From: a virus
Reading direction: 5' to 3' (one strand)
IMG/VR virus record: IMGVR_UViG_3300036785_000488
Span: 1 to 64,000 of that record
Length of the DNA stretch: 64,000 nt
Each line of letters opens with the position of its first letter. The stretch's first letter is position 1. A program made the translations under genes and the position numbers. The notes under the pieces were generated by a model that saw nothing but the letters and a program-made list of their open reading frames with translations, was not told the DNA's origin and searched no databases. This document shows positions 8,467 to 15,774 of the stretch, piece by piece.

Positions 8467-8654
8467 GGCTTCTCCTGTCGTACAAGCGCACGTATGGTGA
8501 CGTTCGCTTCCTCAAGCTGACGCCGCAGCCGCTCGTTCTCAGCTTCTAACTCATTCCAGGCATTCTCACGGGCCAGCGCCCGGACGCCACCACGGAGCAG
8601 CACCCTGGTCGCTGCCTCCATTTCTTCCTCAGTCGGCAAGTCCTCGTTAGTCAT
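8463..8654 (-). CDS. Coiled-coil small protein
   Basis: 63 aa from ATG 8654, preceded by GGAGGTCTCTTG. The C-terminal half (NELEAENERLRRQLEEANV) is a coiled coil like those of its two neighbours. The N-terminus is acidic. It overlaps the upstream gene by 8 nt and the downstream gene at its stop. A regulatory or scaffolding role is possible; no family recognised. Confidence 0.75.
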   Translation of the reverse strand: MTNEDLPTEEEMEAATRVLLRGGVRALARENAWNELEAENERLRRQLEEANVTIRALVRQEKP

Positions 8655-8970
8655 CAAGAGACCTCCAGTCCAGGGCCTCCAGGGCAATCGCGATGGCATG
8701 ATCGCCCCGGTTGCCCGCCACTCCCGCTATGCGCTTGAGCGCCGCCCGCAGCCGCTCGATCTCTGCATCGGCTTCCATGCCCAGGCGCACGTTTGTTTCG
8801 ACCAGGGGGGCCAGATAATCGACCCGTGCCCGCAGCCGCTCGTTCTCTTCCACCAACTGTTTGTTCTGTGCGACGAGGTGGGGCAGTGCGTCCTCAGAGG
8901 CATGCTTGTAGCCCTCCACGTAGTTCGCCAGGTCTCGGATGTCGTCGTTATTCACTGGGGAATCGGCCAT
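8647..8970 (-). CDS. Coiled-coil protein
   Basis: 107 aa from ATG 8970, supported by a GAAGGA site; GTG 8955, which makes a GTGA overlap with the upstream stop, is the alternative. Heptads run through LVAQNKQLVEENERLRARV and again through EADAEIERLRAALKRI. The third of three related-looking coiled-coil genes. No enzymatic motif. Confidence 0.75.
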   Translation of the reverse strand: MADSPVNNDDIRDLANYVEGYKHASEDALPHLVAQNKQLVEENERLRARVDYLAPLVETNVRLGMEADAEIERLRAALKRIAGVAGNRGDHAIAIALEALDWRSLDD

Positions 8971-9779
8971 GCGTCCTTCGTCATCGAGGTGTAGTTCCAC
9001 TTGAGTGTCTGGACCGTGCGGCCCTCACGCCAGATGTTCCACGCCTTGAGCACGATGGCGACGTAGCGGTACGTCGGAGCGCGCCCCCGAGAGTGCCGCA
9101 GGCGGGCGTCGTTGAGACACCACTCACGCAAACGCCAGATGGGATCGTTCTTGTTCAGGCCCGCGCCTTCCTGCCAGTTCTTGAAGAAGATCTCGGCCTC
9201 CTCCTCATCGATCAGGCGCAGCCGGTGGTAGATCGCCAGTGTTGGACCTGGTCTGACTTTGGTGTAGTAGACGAGCTTGTTGATCTCCTTGGCCTCGTCC
9301 TCCAGTTCGGGGTTCCTCTCGTAGAGCGACAACAGCTCGCGCAGAGAGGGCCGCAGGGCCGAACTGGAGTAGTGGACGCTGCCGGTCTCCTCGATGTAGT
9401 TCATCTGCGCCAGCCAGCCCAGTGCGCCCGCCACGACGTTGGGGTACTTGATGCCCCGTCGGTGGAGCTGGTCGGAGAGGTTGCGGCTCAGCCCCTGGTC
9501 CATCACCTCCTGTGCTTTTGAAGGTACCCCCCGAAGGACCAGGAACTGAGCCGTCTTTTTCGCAACAACGACCGCTGTGAGGCGATGCTGGCCGTTGATG
9601 AGAATCTCTTGGTCGTCAAAAACTACCGCGTCGCCCGTCAACTCCCACTCGTCCTCTTGCAACAGACGTGCGAAAAAAAGGACCCGACTCTCCCGCAACT
9701 TGCGGTTGTCCACATTTCCCTGGAGCCACTGCTTGGCCTTGGTCGGAGAAATGCGCTCAATGGTGACCTTGGGTGTCAC
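8952..9779 (-). CDS. ParB-like (ParB/Srx fold) domain protein
   Basis: 275 aa from GTG 9779 (GTGA overlap, GAGGAGGA directly upstream). The N-terminal 100 residues follow the ParB/sulfiredoxin-like layout found in many phages: PTKAKQWLQ, ELTGDAVVFDDQEILINGQH and HRLTAVVVAKKT, with the GQHR signature. The remainder is helical (KLVYYTKVRPGPTLAIYHRL). Such proteins bind DNA or act as nucleotide-dependent enzymes; the phage branch has no settled function. It sits mid-operon among small hypotheticals. Confidence 0.85.
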   Translation of the reverse strand: MTPKVTIERISPTKAKQWLQGNVDNRKLRESRVLFFARLLQEDEWELTGDAVVFDDQEILINGQHRLTAVVVAKKTAQFLVLRGVPSKAQEVMDQGLSRNLSDQLHRRGIKYPNVVAGALGWLAQMNYIEETGSVHYSSSALRPSLRELLSLYERNPELEDEAKEINKLVYYTKVRPGPTLAIYHRLRLIDEEEAEIFFKNWQEGAGLNKNDPIWRLREWCLNDARLRHSRGRAPTYRYVAIVLKAWNIWREGRTVQTLKWNYTSMTKDAWPIPQ

Positions 9780-10063
9780 TCCTCCTCGGACTCTTCCTTC
9801 TTGACCAGCTCCGACAGGCCGTCAAGGGCCGCATCAAAAACGTCACCGCCGTTCCCAGCGGTCATGACCACACTTTCAGCGGCTTCTCGGATCCCCCGCA
9901 AGGAGATCAGTTCAGCCTGGATCCCCTCCCACTCGGTGACCGACATCGAGATCCGGTCCATCTCAAATTGGCCCTCGCGTCCGAGAGAGCCGAGGGTCTT
10001 CCACTCGCGCCCCGAAGCCTCCTGGGGCGTCAGGGGGCGCATCTCGATCTCTTCGTCAGCCAT
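9776..10063 (-). CDS. Acidic hypothetical protein
   Basis: 95 aa from ATG 10063, with GAAGGGA about 7 nt upstream. The protein is acidic at both ends (MADEEIEM, KKEESEEE) with a central helical part (WEGIQAELISLRGIREAAESV). No family recognised. It overlaps the ParB-like gene by GTGA, so it is probably produced together with it. Confidence 0.7.
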   Translation of the reverse strand: MADEEIEMRPLTPQEASGREWKTLGSLGREGQFEMDRISMSVTEWEGIQAELISLRGIREAAESVVMTAGNGGDVFDAALDGLSELVKKEESEEE

Positions 10064-10080
10064 CCAGATTCCCTTCGTTG

Positions 10081-10320
10081 TCAGTCCCCCTCTTTCTTCG
10101 CCGTCGGATAATGCGCCATGAACCTCTCTTCGCCCGAGGCTCGATAGATCTGGGGAACTCCTCCGCACACGGGGCAGGCTGCCCACCGCACGGGTCCGAC
10201 CCATCGGTAAGACCCCTCACAGTAAAGCGAGGCCGGATGCGTCCGCTCACCCGGTGCTCTTGCGTGTGCCCCGAGTAGACCGGGCATTTGCATTTTTTGC
10301 ATGTCCAGATTTTGCCACAT
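10081..10320 (-). CDS. Small zinc-ribbon-like protein (start uncertain)
   Basis: Up to 79 aa. LYCEG, CPVCGG and a downstream FMAHYP give a plausible zinc site, and the frame looks like protein. In-frame ATGs lie at 10320, 10302, 10293 and 10287, and none has a strong ribosome binding site. A competing frame, 10056-10250, starts at GTG 10250 in a GTGA overlap but encodes an unconvincing Arg-rich peptide. I prefer this frame on composition. Confidence 0.5.
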   Translation of the reverse strand: MWQNLDMQKMQMPGLLGAHARAPGERTHPASLYCEGSYRWVGPVRWAACPVCGGVPQIYRASGEERFMAHYPTAKKEGD

Positions 10321-10681
10321 TTTTACTCGCCTTTTTTATCGGCACGACGTTTGCCGCCCTTCTTGTTGCCCCGAGCGCATTGTTGGCTTGTAGCTGCGAG
10401 CGCAGCTTGGTGAACAGATCGTCCTGGAACTCAGCTCGACTGGGAGACTGTCCCTTCTCGTAGAGATAGCCGTCGGGATGGATGTACCTCCGAGAGAGAA
10501 GCTGATAGCTCCCGTACGCCAGGTTGTCGTGGCGTTCAGTCCCACACCTGATGCATCTAAGCGACAGCCTCCAGCCGTACCACGGAGCGTCCAACCCGAC
10601 AGGGTTGAAAGTCGCCCAGGCGTGCATCCGTAGCGCCCGACAGAGATCCTCACCGTCCTGTTTGCGTGTTCTAGTAGCCAT
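10247..10681 (-). CDS. Zinc-binding protein with basic C-terminus, first gene of the leftward operon
   Basis: 144 aa from ATG 10681, which is followed by GCTAC as in many start sites here. LRCIRCGTERHD is a zinc knuckle, followed by RYIHPDGYLYEKG, a pair I know from short actinophage proteins. The C-terminal 40 residues are Lys/Arg-rich (IKKASKNVAKSGHAKNANA), suggesting nucleic-acid contact. A -10-like TACGCT lies 5 nt before the ATG, and an AGGAGG lies 20 nt upstream. It heads the operon that runs to 5429. Confidence 0.8.
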   Translation of the reverse strand: MATRTRKQDGEDLCRALRMHAWATFNPVGLDAPWYGWRLSLRCIRCGTERHDNLAYGSYQLLSRRYIHPDGYLYEKGQSPSRAEFQDDLFTKLRSQLQANNALGATRRAANVVPIKKASKNVAKSGHAKNANARSTRGTRKSTG

Positions 10682-11147
10682 GCCAAAGCGTACAGCAACT
10701 TCCTCCTGCGAGACGTAAAAACCTGCACTGACCTGCTGTTTTGTTGTAGCACCTTCCTTTTCTGCAGTTCGGTACTACTCCATATGCCCAAATGAGTGTA
10801 CTGGCATATGGGGCGGGTACTACGTGGGATTCGGGTTTGAAAGTAAGTCGCCGGTATGGCGGCTGTAGCTGGCCTGGCCTCGTTAAGGGTGGGGGGGTCG
10901 TACTGCACTGGGCTGCACTGAGGTACACAGAGCTGCTGTTCTCCCTGCTCAGGAGCTGTGTCCCTGTAACCTGGTGTTACACGGGGCTGTACTGAGCTGC
11001 ACCTGGCTGCACTGAGCTGCCTGTAGCCACGGCCAGGCTAGGTGGTGTGTAGCTGGTGCCCTGAGTTGCTCACATTGGCCTCTGTATGCCCTCCTGTACC
11101 CCTCTATGACCTGGGGCGATTTCATGGGCCATGGGGTGTGTGGCGGC
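10682..11147. other. 466-bp gene-free interval with direct and inverted repeats
   Basis: No convincing gene on either strand. CATATGCC (10781-10788) and GGCATATG (10803-10810) form an inverted repeat, and GGTACTAC flanks it on both sides (10771, 10816). Further right, CTGCACTG recurs at 10903, 10913 and 11007, and ACTGAGCTGC at 10991 and 11011. TGTAAC/GTTACA make a small hairpin near 10974-10990. The interval separates two leftward operons, so it should hold the end of one and the control region of the next; an RNA gene is possible. Confidence 0.5.
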
Positions 11148-11315
11148 TCATAGGCGGCTGGCTGGGTGGTGCTCTTGGTCGGGGGAGCTGGGGCACACGT
11201 CCTGGGGGCGATCTAGGGCAGCCCAGACCACGTCAGTGGGACTGGAGGCGGATGCCGGGGCGATGTCTTCACCGCAGTGTCGGCACATGGCGATCATGTC
11301 CTTGGGCGGAATCAC
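11148..11315 (-). CDS. 55-aa zinc microprotein (CRHCG type)
   Basis: Short frame starting at GTG 11315 in an exact GTGA overlap with the upstream stop, ending at TGA 11148. The product contains MCRHCGEDIAP, then DVVWAAL, DVCPSSP and EHHPASRL. CxxC near the start and C...HHP near the end match the layout of small actinophage zinc proteins (CRHCGxxI...W...C....H.P). It is below usual gene-calling length. Function unknown. Confidence 0.7.
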   Translation of the reverse strand: MIPPKDMIAMCRHCGEDIAPASASSPTDVVWAALDRPQDVCPSSPDQEHHPASRL

Positions 11316-11728
11316 GACAGCTCCTCCAGCCCGTCGGTGATGACGTTGCCCAGGTACAGGCGGGCTGCCTGCTCGATGATCGAGTCGGCGTCGACGTCAT
11401 CACCGAAGCCGTTCTCCTCGACGTAGGCGAGGGCCTCGTGGAGCTGCTGGGGCGTCGGGGCGGCGGGCACCTGGGGCGACACTGGCGTGGCGCTGAACAT
11501 CTCGGTCAGCTCGGCGTCGGTGAAGGCGACCTGCTCGGGGGCGGGCGTGCCCCAGATCTCGGGCCACTCCCGGGCGCGGAATGCGGTGATGCTGAGTCCT
11601 CCGGTTTCGGTCGGGCCACAGAGCATGCCGGTGGTCCTCTGGGCGTTGTACTCCAGGCGGGTGCATTCCCGGCACGGGCATTCCCACAGGTCGACGTTCG
11701 GGTTGTGGGCGGGGTTCGGGGTGGGCAT
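11312..11728 (-). CDS. Hypothetical protein with CPCREC zinc motif
   Basis: 138 aa from ATG 11728, with GAGAGG about 7 nt upstream. The N-terminus has WECPCRECTRLEYN and MLCGPTETGG, a possible four-Cys site. The C-terminal half is acidic and helical (TPQQLHEALAYVEENGFGDD). A longer open frame to 12046 is a shadow of the neighbouring gene. Co-transcribed with the gene at 11763-12170, 34 nt upstream. Confidence 0.8.
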   Translation of the reverse strand: MPTPNPAHNPNVDLWECPCRECTRLEYNAQRTTGMLCGPTETGGLSITAFRAREWPEIWGTPAPEQVAFTDAELTEMFSATPVSPQVPAAPTPQQLHEALAYVEENGFGDDVDADSIIEQAARLYLGNVITDGLEELS

Positions 11729-11762
11729 GGTGGTTCCTCTCAGGTTGGGTTGGGTGGGCGGA

Positions 11763-12170
11763 TCAGAACGAGACGATGACGGTCTGGCCGGGGTGAGCCG
11801 ACACGAGGGCGAGGGCCTCACGGTACGAGGGCGTCGGGCCGGTGATGACAGCGACCCGGTTGTCGAAGTCGTTGGACATCGAGACGTAGAACTCGGTGCC
11901 TGCGGCCTCCAGAGCCTTGGCGACGACGACGATCTCGGGGCGGTCAGCAATGAGGTTCCACGAGAGGGCCTCGGCGTGGAGGTCCCACACGAGCTGGCGA
12001 CGGGGCTGGTCGGCACCGGGGCGAAGGTTCGTGCAGGAGGCGTCACCGCACTCCTCGGAGAACCGGGGGGCGATGCGGTCGGCCCGACGGTTCAGCTCGT
12101 TCACGATCTCGTGCGCGCTGAGCGTGAGGGTGGCGTGGTGGGTGGGCTGGAGTTGGTATGAGCTGTTCAT
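11763..12170 (-). CDS. Hypothetical protein, leaderless first gene
   Basis: 135 aa from ATG 12170, seven bases after a TACCAT -10 hexamer, so translation probably starts at the mRNA 5' end; ATG 12179 overlaps the hexamer and is unlikely. Features: ECGDASCTNLRPG (two Cys) and an alpha/beta C-terminus (EIVVVAKALEAAGTEFYVSM, TVIVSF). No family recognised. Confidence 0.8.
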   Translation of the reverse strand: MNSSYQLQPTHHATLTLSAHEIVNELNRRADRIAPRFSEECGDASCTNLRPGADQPRRQLVWDLHAEALSWNLIADRPEIVVVAKALEAAGTEFYVSMSNDFDNRVAVITGPTPSYREALALVSAHPGQTVIVSF

Positions 12171-12211
12171 GGAGACCATGGTAGCAGGTTCACACAGGTG
12201 ATTTCGGTCAG
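12171..12211 (-). promoter_or_regulatory. CCTGAC-type promoter for the gene at 12170
   Basis: Reading leftward: CTGACC (12211-12206), a 22-bp spacer, TACCAT (12183-12178), 7 bp, then ATG 12170. Same geometry as the other promoters of this family; see 13955-13994. Confidence 0.8.
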
Positions 12212-12379
12212 GCGGGTGGGTTTTCTTGGTCGGGGTTGGTGGTACGGTCACCCATCTCATTTCGTCCTGAGAGGCGTCTAGAATGCCCTGTGTGCCCCGC
12301 AACAAAATCCGGCCACGTTCCCCCATTCCTGAGCTTTGCTGCCCGCAGCGGGGATCAGCACACCCCTCCCAGGACCGGA

Positions 12380-12423
12380 AACACCCCCACCTACCAGGAC
12401 GAATCCAGGTGAGTGGGGGTGTT
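12380..12423 (-). terminator. Candidate terminator hairpin downstream of the helicase gene
   Basis: AACACCCCCAC (12380-12390) and GTGGGGGTGTT (12413-12423) pair perfectly over 11 bp around a 22-nt loop. It lies 32 nt past the helicase stop (12455) and before the next promoter. The tail after the stem in the leftward direction is only weakly T-rich (TCC), so termination is plausible but not certain. The rest of 12212-12454 shows no convincing gene. Confidence 0.6.
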
Positions 12424-12454
12424 CAAAGGAATGGGGGTTGCGTCTAGCGTGGGG

Positions 12455-13954
12455 TCATCCGGCCTCCTCCTGCCCCTCCCAGCGGGGCGTCGGGAACTTG
12501 GCCCGGAGCTGAGCCATGAGGAGGGCCTTGATGTCGTCCTCCTCGTTCTGGGCGATGCTGCCGTCGGCGGCTGCCCTGAACGTCTCCCACTTCTCAGCGA
12601 TGAGGCGGGCGAGCCAGGTGTCGACGGTGTCCTGGTTGTCCTCGACCACGAGGGTGTGGGCGAAGACGACGTCGGCCTCCTGGCCGATCCGGTTGATCCG
12701 GTCCTCGGCCTGGCTGACCGCACCGGGGTGCCAGGGCTGCTCCACGAAGAGGCAGTCGGTGACGTTGTGACCGTTGCCGACGAAGGTGAAGCCCTCGGCG
12801 TGGGCCTTGAGGGCACACACGAGCACCTCGGTGTCGCCCTCGTTGAAGGTGTCGACCTGAGCCTGCATCTCGGGGGTACCGGTCTTGAAGTCACGCAGGG
12901 CGACCGTGCGGATCTTGGCGGCGTTGAGGGCCTTGGTGATCTCACGCTGCACGTGCTCGTGCATGGCCCACACCACGAGCTTCTTGGAGGGGTTCTCCTC
13001 CCGGTACGTCTTGACCCACTCGACGGCGGCGTCGACCTTGGCGCGCCCGACCTCCTGGCGCAGGGCTGTCATCAGCTCCAGGTGGTAGCTCTGCTCGGTC
13101 TTGGCGACGAAGGTGCGCTCGATCTCGTGGTACCGGTCGAGGCCACCGTTGAGGGACAGCGGCGTCTCGATCCGGTGGGTCTCCTCCATGTCGAGCACCT
13201 CGGAGCGCAGGCGGCGCACGTAGCACGTACCGCGCAGACGCACGTTGAGCAGGTCGAGGTTGGACGCACCGTCCCACTTGGTGCCCCAGGCGTTCGTCTC
13301 ACCGCGGCAGAAGCGGTTCTTGAAGGCGAACTCCCAGTCACGGGGCGTCGGGTTGGCCTTGCCGGTCGGGCGCGGGGCGACCTCCTCCAGGCGACCGATC
13401 ATCATGAGCTGGGTGACCAGTTCGACGGGACGGTTGAGCAGCGGCGTGCCACTGAGGAGGAGCACGGTGCCCTTGCGCGAGCGCACGTCCTCGGAGATCT
13501 TGAGAGCGGCGACGGTGCGAAGCACGGGCGACTTGGCGGTGCCCAGGGCCTTCACGTAGTGGCTCTCATCCACGATCATGGCGTCGAAGCCCTCGCCCAC
13601 CAGGCCGTCGGCCCAGGAGGTGAGGAGGTCGAACTGGATCACGCTGACCTGGGCGTCGGTCTCGTAGGGCACCTTGCCGCCCAGCACCTGGACACTCCAC
13701 TCGGGGGCGCAGCGGTTGATCTCACGCACCCAGTTGGCCTTGAGGCTGGCCTTGCACACGACGAGGATCTTCTGGGCGTCGCGCACCTTGGCGGTCACGA
13801 GAGCCTGGCGGGTCTTGCCCAGGCCCTGCTCGTCAGCGATCAGCGTGCCCTTGCCGTCGGCGGTCTGGACGAGCGCGTAGGCGACACCAGCGTGCTGGTA
13901 GTCGAAGAGCTGCTCACCCTCGGGGAGGTAGCTGTTGAAGTCGATGGTAGCCAT
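12455..13954 (-). CDS. SNF2-family DEAD/DEAH helicase
   Basis: 499 aa from ATG 13954 (leaderless position). Superfamily 2 motifs are all visible: FDYQ (Q-like, about 17-20), Walker A DEQGLGKTRQ (41-50, K47), DESH box (129-132), LLLSGTPLLN (III, about 165-174), LVVWAMHEHV region, and VSQAEDRINRIGQ (VI, 413-425). SNF2 ATPases translocate on dsDNA; phage members remodel or anneal forked DNA or aid replication. The gene two positions upstream in the same orientation carries two HARP-like repeats, which in SMARCAL1 are fused to such an ATPase. Confidence 0.93.
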   Translation of the reverse strand: MATIDFNSYLPEGEQLFDYQHAGVAYALVQTADGKGTLIADEQGLGKTRQALVTAKVRDAQKILVVCKASLKANWVREINRCAPEWSVQVLGGKVPYETDAQVSVIQFDLLTSWADGLVGEGFDAMIVDESHYVKALGTAKSPVLRTVAALKISEDVRSRKGTVLLLSGTPLLNRPVELVTQLMMIGRLEEVAPRPTGKANPTPRDWEFAFKNRFCRGETNAWGTKWDGASNLDLLNVRLRGTCYVRRLRSEVLDMEETHRIETPLSLNGGLDRYHEIERTFVAKTEQSYHLELMTALRQEVGRAKVDAAVEWVKTYREENPSKKLVVWAMHEHVQREITKALNAAKIRTVALRDFKTGTPEMQAQVDTFNEGDTEVLVCALKAHAEGFTFVGNGHNVTDCLFVEQPWHPGAVSQAEDRINRIGQEADVVFAHTLVVEDNQDTVDTWLARLIAEKWETFRAAADGSIAQNEEDDIKALLMAQLRAKFPTPRWEGQEEAG

Positions 13955-13994
13955 GGGTCCATTGTACCGTGTCGGGTGTGACAACACACGTCAG
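13955..13994 (-). promoter_or_regulatory. CCTGAC-type promoter for the helicase
   Basis: Leftward: a T-rich stretch TATTTCTCCTCG, CCTGACG (CTGACG 13994-13989), 22 bp, TACAAT (13966-13961), GGACCC, then ATGGCTAC at 13954. The hexamer at normal -35 spacing (GTGTGT) is not sigma-A-like, whereas the CTGAC just upstream of it is conserved across the family. The small palindrome TAAACCAGACGGTTTA (14013-14028) lies just upstream. Confidence 0.85.
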
Positions 13995-14025
13995 GGCGAG
14001 GAGAAATATGCCTAAACCAGACGGT

Positions 14026-14460
14026 TTATCGGCGGCGCTGCCACTGTCCCTTGAGCATGGCCCCACCCATGACCGCGGCACCCATCCACCGCTCTCGGTC
14101 AGAGGTGAGCGGGTTGGGGCCACGCCTCTTCGGCTTGCCTGAGGGGTGCATGAAGACCCACACGAGGGCCACCAGGATGGCGAGGGCCATCAGCCCGTGG
14201 ACCCACTTGAGACCGAAGCTGTGCCGCCACAGGGGCCACCCGATGGTGAGCACGTACAGGCCGGTGGCTCCCCAGATGTAGCCCTTGGCCGTGGCGAGGC
14301 GGGTGCGGCGTTCCACCCGGTGCTCGTGCACCCAGACGGCGTCACCGCGGCCATGGCAGTACGGGCAGACGTCCTCGGAGAGCGAACCGTCCTCATGCTG
14401 GAGGAAGGTCTTGCCGGTGCCGCGGCACACGTTGCACGGGGTCTCATCCCAGGTGGTCAC
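14026..14460 (-). CDS. DnaJ-type zinc-finger membrane protein
   Basis: 144 aa from GTG 14460 (GTGA overlap). CNVCRGTGK (9-17) and CPYCHGRGD (32-40) are two CxxCxGxG repeats of the DnaJ central zinc domain. Two membrane helices follow: IWGATGLYVLTIGWPLW (about 62-78) and VHGLMALAILVALVWVFMH (about 87-105). The C-terminus is basic. There is no J domain, so it is not a full co-chaperone. It sits between the HARP-like and helicase genes; its role there is unknown. Confidence 0.85.
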   Translation of the reverse strand: MTTWDETPCNVCRGTGKTFLQHEDGSLSEDVCPYCHGRGDAVWVHEHRVERRTRLATAKGYIWGATGLYVLTIGWPLWRHSFGLKWVHGLMALAILVALVWVFMHPSGKPKRRGPNPLTSDRERWMGAAVMGGAMLKGQWQRRR

Positions 14461-15428
14461 GAGATCACCCGCTGGGCGTCGGGGAGCACCTGGGCGAGCA
14501 TGTCCACGAACACGTCAGGCAGCTCACCAGGGTCCTTCTGGCGGCTCACATGCGACAGGACCGTGCGGCGGTCCTCCTCTAAGAGATCAGCCGCCTTGCG
14601 GGCCTCCAGGGCTGCCCTGGCGTTCTCAATGACGGCGACCACGTCGGGGTGCACGTTCAGCCCCAGGCGGGCGGCGAAGGGGAGCACGTCGGGGTGAATG
14701 TCGGCGGTGTTGACGTTGCCCGACACGTAGCTGCGGCCAGGCAGGGCGCGCACGGCGTTGAAGCCCTCCTGGTTCCATGGGCCGGTGACGTTGGTGTCGA
14801 TGACCACCTTGCCGCCACGGGAGTCGAGGGTGATCTCGTGGTGCACCGGCTGCGCCTGGGGGGCCTCACGAGGGGCCTCCAGGACGGCACGAGCGGCGTC
14901 GGTGACGTTGAAGTCGAAGGTCTCGATGAACACGTCCACCTCGTCGGACACGAACACCCGGTTGTTCTTCTGCGGACCACCGAGGTACCGGCGACCAGGC
15001 AGGGCCTGGACTGCGGACAGCAGCTCGGAGAAGTCAGGGTCACGGCCCCACCGGACCACCAGTTCACCGTTCAGCACGTCCACGATGCGGCTGGCCTTGG
15101 CCTTGCCGCGGTACTCGTACCCACGGGCGGTCTGGCGAGCAGCGGTGTTTGTGTAGCTGTCCTTGGCGTCGCGCACCACCTGGAGGGTGGTCACGTCGAT
15201 ACCGGTGTACGTGTTGATCTGCACCTGGTACCGGTTGGCGATGCGTGCAGCCTCTTGGCGCACGTCCTGGGTCCACTGGTCGAAGGGCACCGAGGCGATG
15301 CGGCGACCGAACTTGGTGTCCTGGCCGTTGAAGCCGACACCGTCGTCGGTGATGGCACCGTCACAGTGTGAGGCGACGGCGCAGATGCCCTGGTAGACGA
15401 TTGCGTATTGCTCTTCGGTGGTAGCCAT
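14457..15428 (-). CDS. Protein with two HARP-like repeats, partner of the SNF2 helicase?
   Basis: 323 aa from ATG 15428 (leaderless position, ATGGCTAC). Residues 1-80 are a phage-type segment with DGVGFNGQDTKFG. Residues about 116-184 (VVRWGRDPDFSELLSAVQAL, PGRRYL) and 208-275 (WNQEGFNAVRALPGRSYV) repeat the HARP pattern of SMARCAL1-type annealing helicases: strand, helix, LPGRxY, then a helical end (AARAVLEA / IENARAALEA). HARP domains bind forked DNA. Being in one operon with a stand-alone SNF2 ATPase suggests the two form a split enzyme. The repeat is seen; the function is inferred. Confidence 0.85.
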   Translation of the reverse strand: MATTEEQYAIVYQGICAVASHCDGAITDDGVGFNGQDTKFGRRIASVPFDQWTQDVRQEAARIANRYQVQINTYTGIDVTTLQVVRDAKDSYTNTAARQTARGYEYRGKAKASRIVDVLNGELVVRWGRDPDFSELLSAVQALPGRRYLGGPQKNNRVFVSDEVDVFIETFDFNVTDAARAVLEAPREAPQAQPVHHEITLDSRGGKVVIDTNVTGPWNQEGFNAVRALPGRSYVSGNVNTADIHPDVLPFAARLGLNVHPDVVAVIENARAALEARKAADLLEEDRRTVLSHVSRQKDPGELPDVFVDMLAQVLPDAQRVIS

Positions 15429-15468
15429 GCGTCTATGGTACCAGCTCGGTGTGACGTTCACACGTCAG
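15429..15468 (-). promoter_or_regulatory. CCTGAC-type promoter for the HARP-like gene
   Basis: Leftward: TATTTTCTTTCGA, CCTGACG (CTGACG 15468-15463), 22 bp, TACCAT (15440-15435), AGACGC, ATGGCTAC at 15428. AACCAGATGGTT (15495-15484) is an inverted repeat just upstream, matching the one ahead of the helicase promoter. Confidence 0.85.
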
Positions 15469-15570
15469 GTCGAAAGAAAATATGTAAACCATCTGGTTGA
15501 TCTTTTCTCGTGCAGGGTGAGTCTCTGAGTCCCAGCCCCTGTGGCTTGCGCCAGGGGGTTCCGGGGTCAC
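15433..15570 (-). CDS. Candidate 45-codon leaderless microORF
   Basis: GTG 15570 lies exactly 6 nt after the TACCAT of a CCTGAC-type promoter, the geometry of the real leaderless genes. The frame stays open for 45 codons and its TAG ends inside the -10 element of the next promoter, 4 nt before ATG 15428. The peptide (MTPEPPGASHRGWDSE...) has no recognisable motif. It could be a micropeptide, or a chance frame in a promoter-to-promoter segment. Confidence 0.35.
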   Translation of the reverse strand: MTPEPPGASHRGWDSETHPAREKINQMVYIFSFDLTCERHTELVP

Positions 15571-15610
15571 GAGACCATGGTAGCAGGCTCACACACCAGA
15601 TTTCGGTCAG
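15571..15610 (-). promoter_or_regulatory. CCTGAC-type promoter upstream of the microORF
   Basis: Leftward: CTGACC (15610-15605), 22 bp, TACCAT (15582-15577), GGTCTC, GTG 15570. The TGA stop of the gene at 15607-15774 is inside the CTGACC element. Confidence 0.8.
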
Positions 15611-15774
15611 GTAGGTGGCAAACCGGGAGCAGGCTCAAAGCCGGGGCACTCGTCTAGCTCCAGGTGCTCACCGAGGGCACAGAAGTCACACGCTGCCCTC
15701 TTGGTACCCCTGAAGACTCCGGTGAAGCTGTGGTCATCGGCGTGGTGTCCACAGACACACCAGGAGCCGGTCAT
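15607..15774 (-). CDS. 55-aa zinc-ribbon microprotein
   Basis: ATG 15774 sits in an ATGA overlap with the upstream stop; TGA is at 15607. The product reads MTGSWCVCGHHADDHSF, then AACDFCALGEHLELDECPGF. CVCGHH and CDFC form a classic four-Cys zinc-ribbon layout about 25 residues apart. Too short for most gene callers. Coupling to 15771-16082 supports it. Function unknown. Confidence 0.75.
   Translation of the reverse strand: MTGSWCVCGHHADDHSFTGVFRGTKRAACDFCALGEHLELDECPGFEPAPGLPPT

Noticed and set aside
10056-10250. 64-codon leftward frame with GTGA start overlap
   Set aside because: The coupling is attractive, but the peptide is Arg-rich and lacks structure; the alternative frame has a CPVCG zinc motif.
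12283-12447. 54-codon rightward frame after TAGAATG
   Set aside because: Lies over the terminator hairpin between leftward genes; composition is unconvincing and no matching promoter spacing.
12413-13981. 522-codon rightward open frame
   Set aside because: Exact antisense of the SNF2 helicase, which has all motifs and a promoter; the antisense translation has no domain sense and arises from high-GC codon structure.
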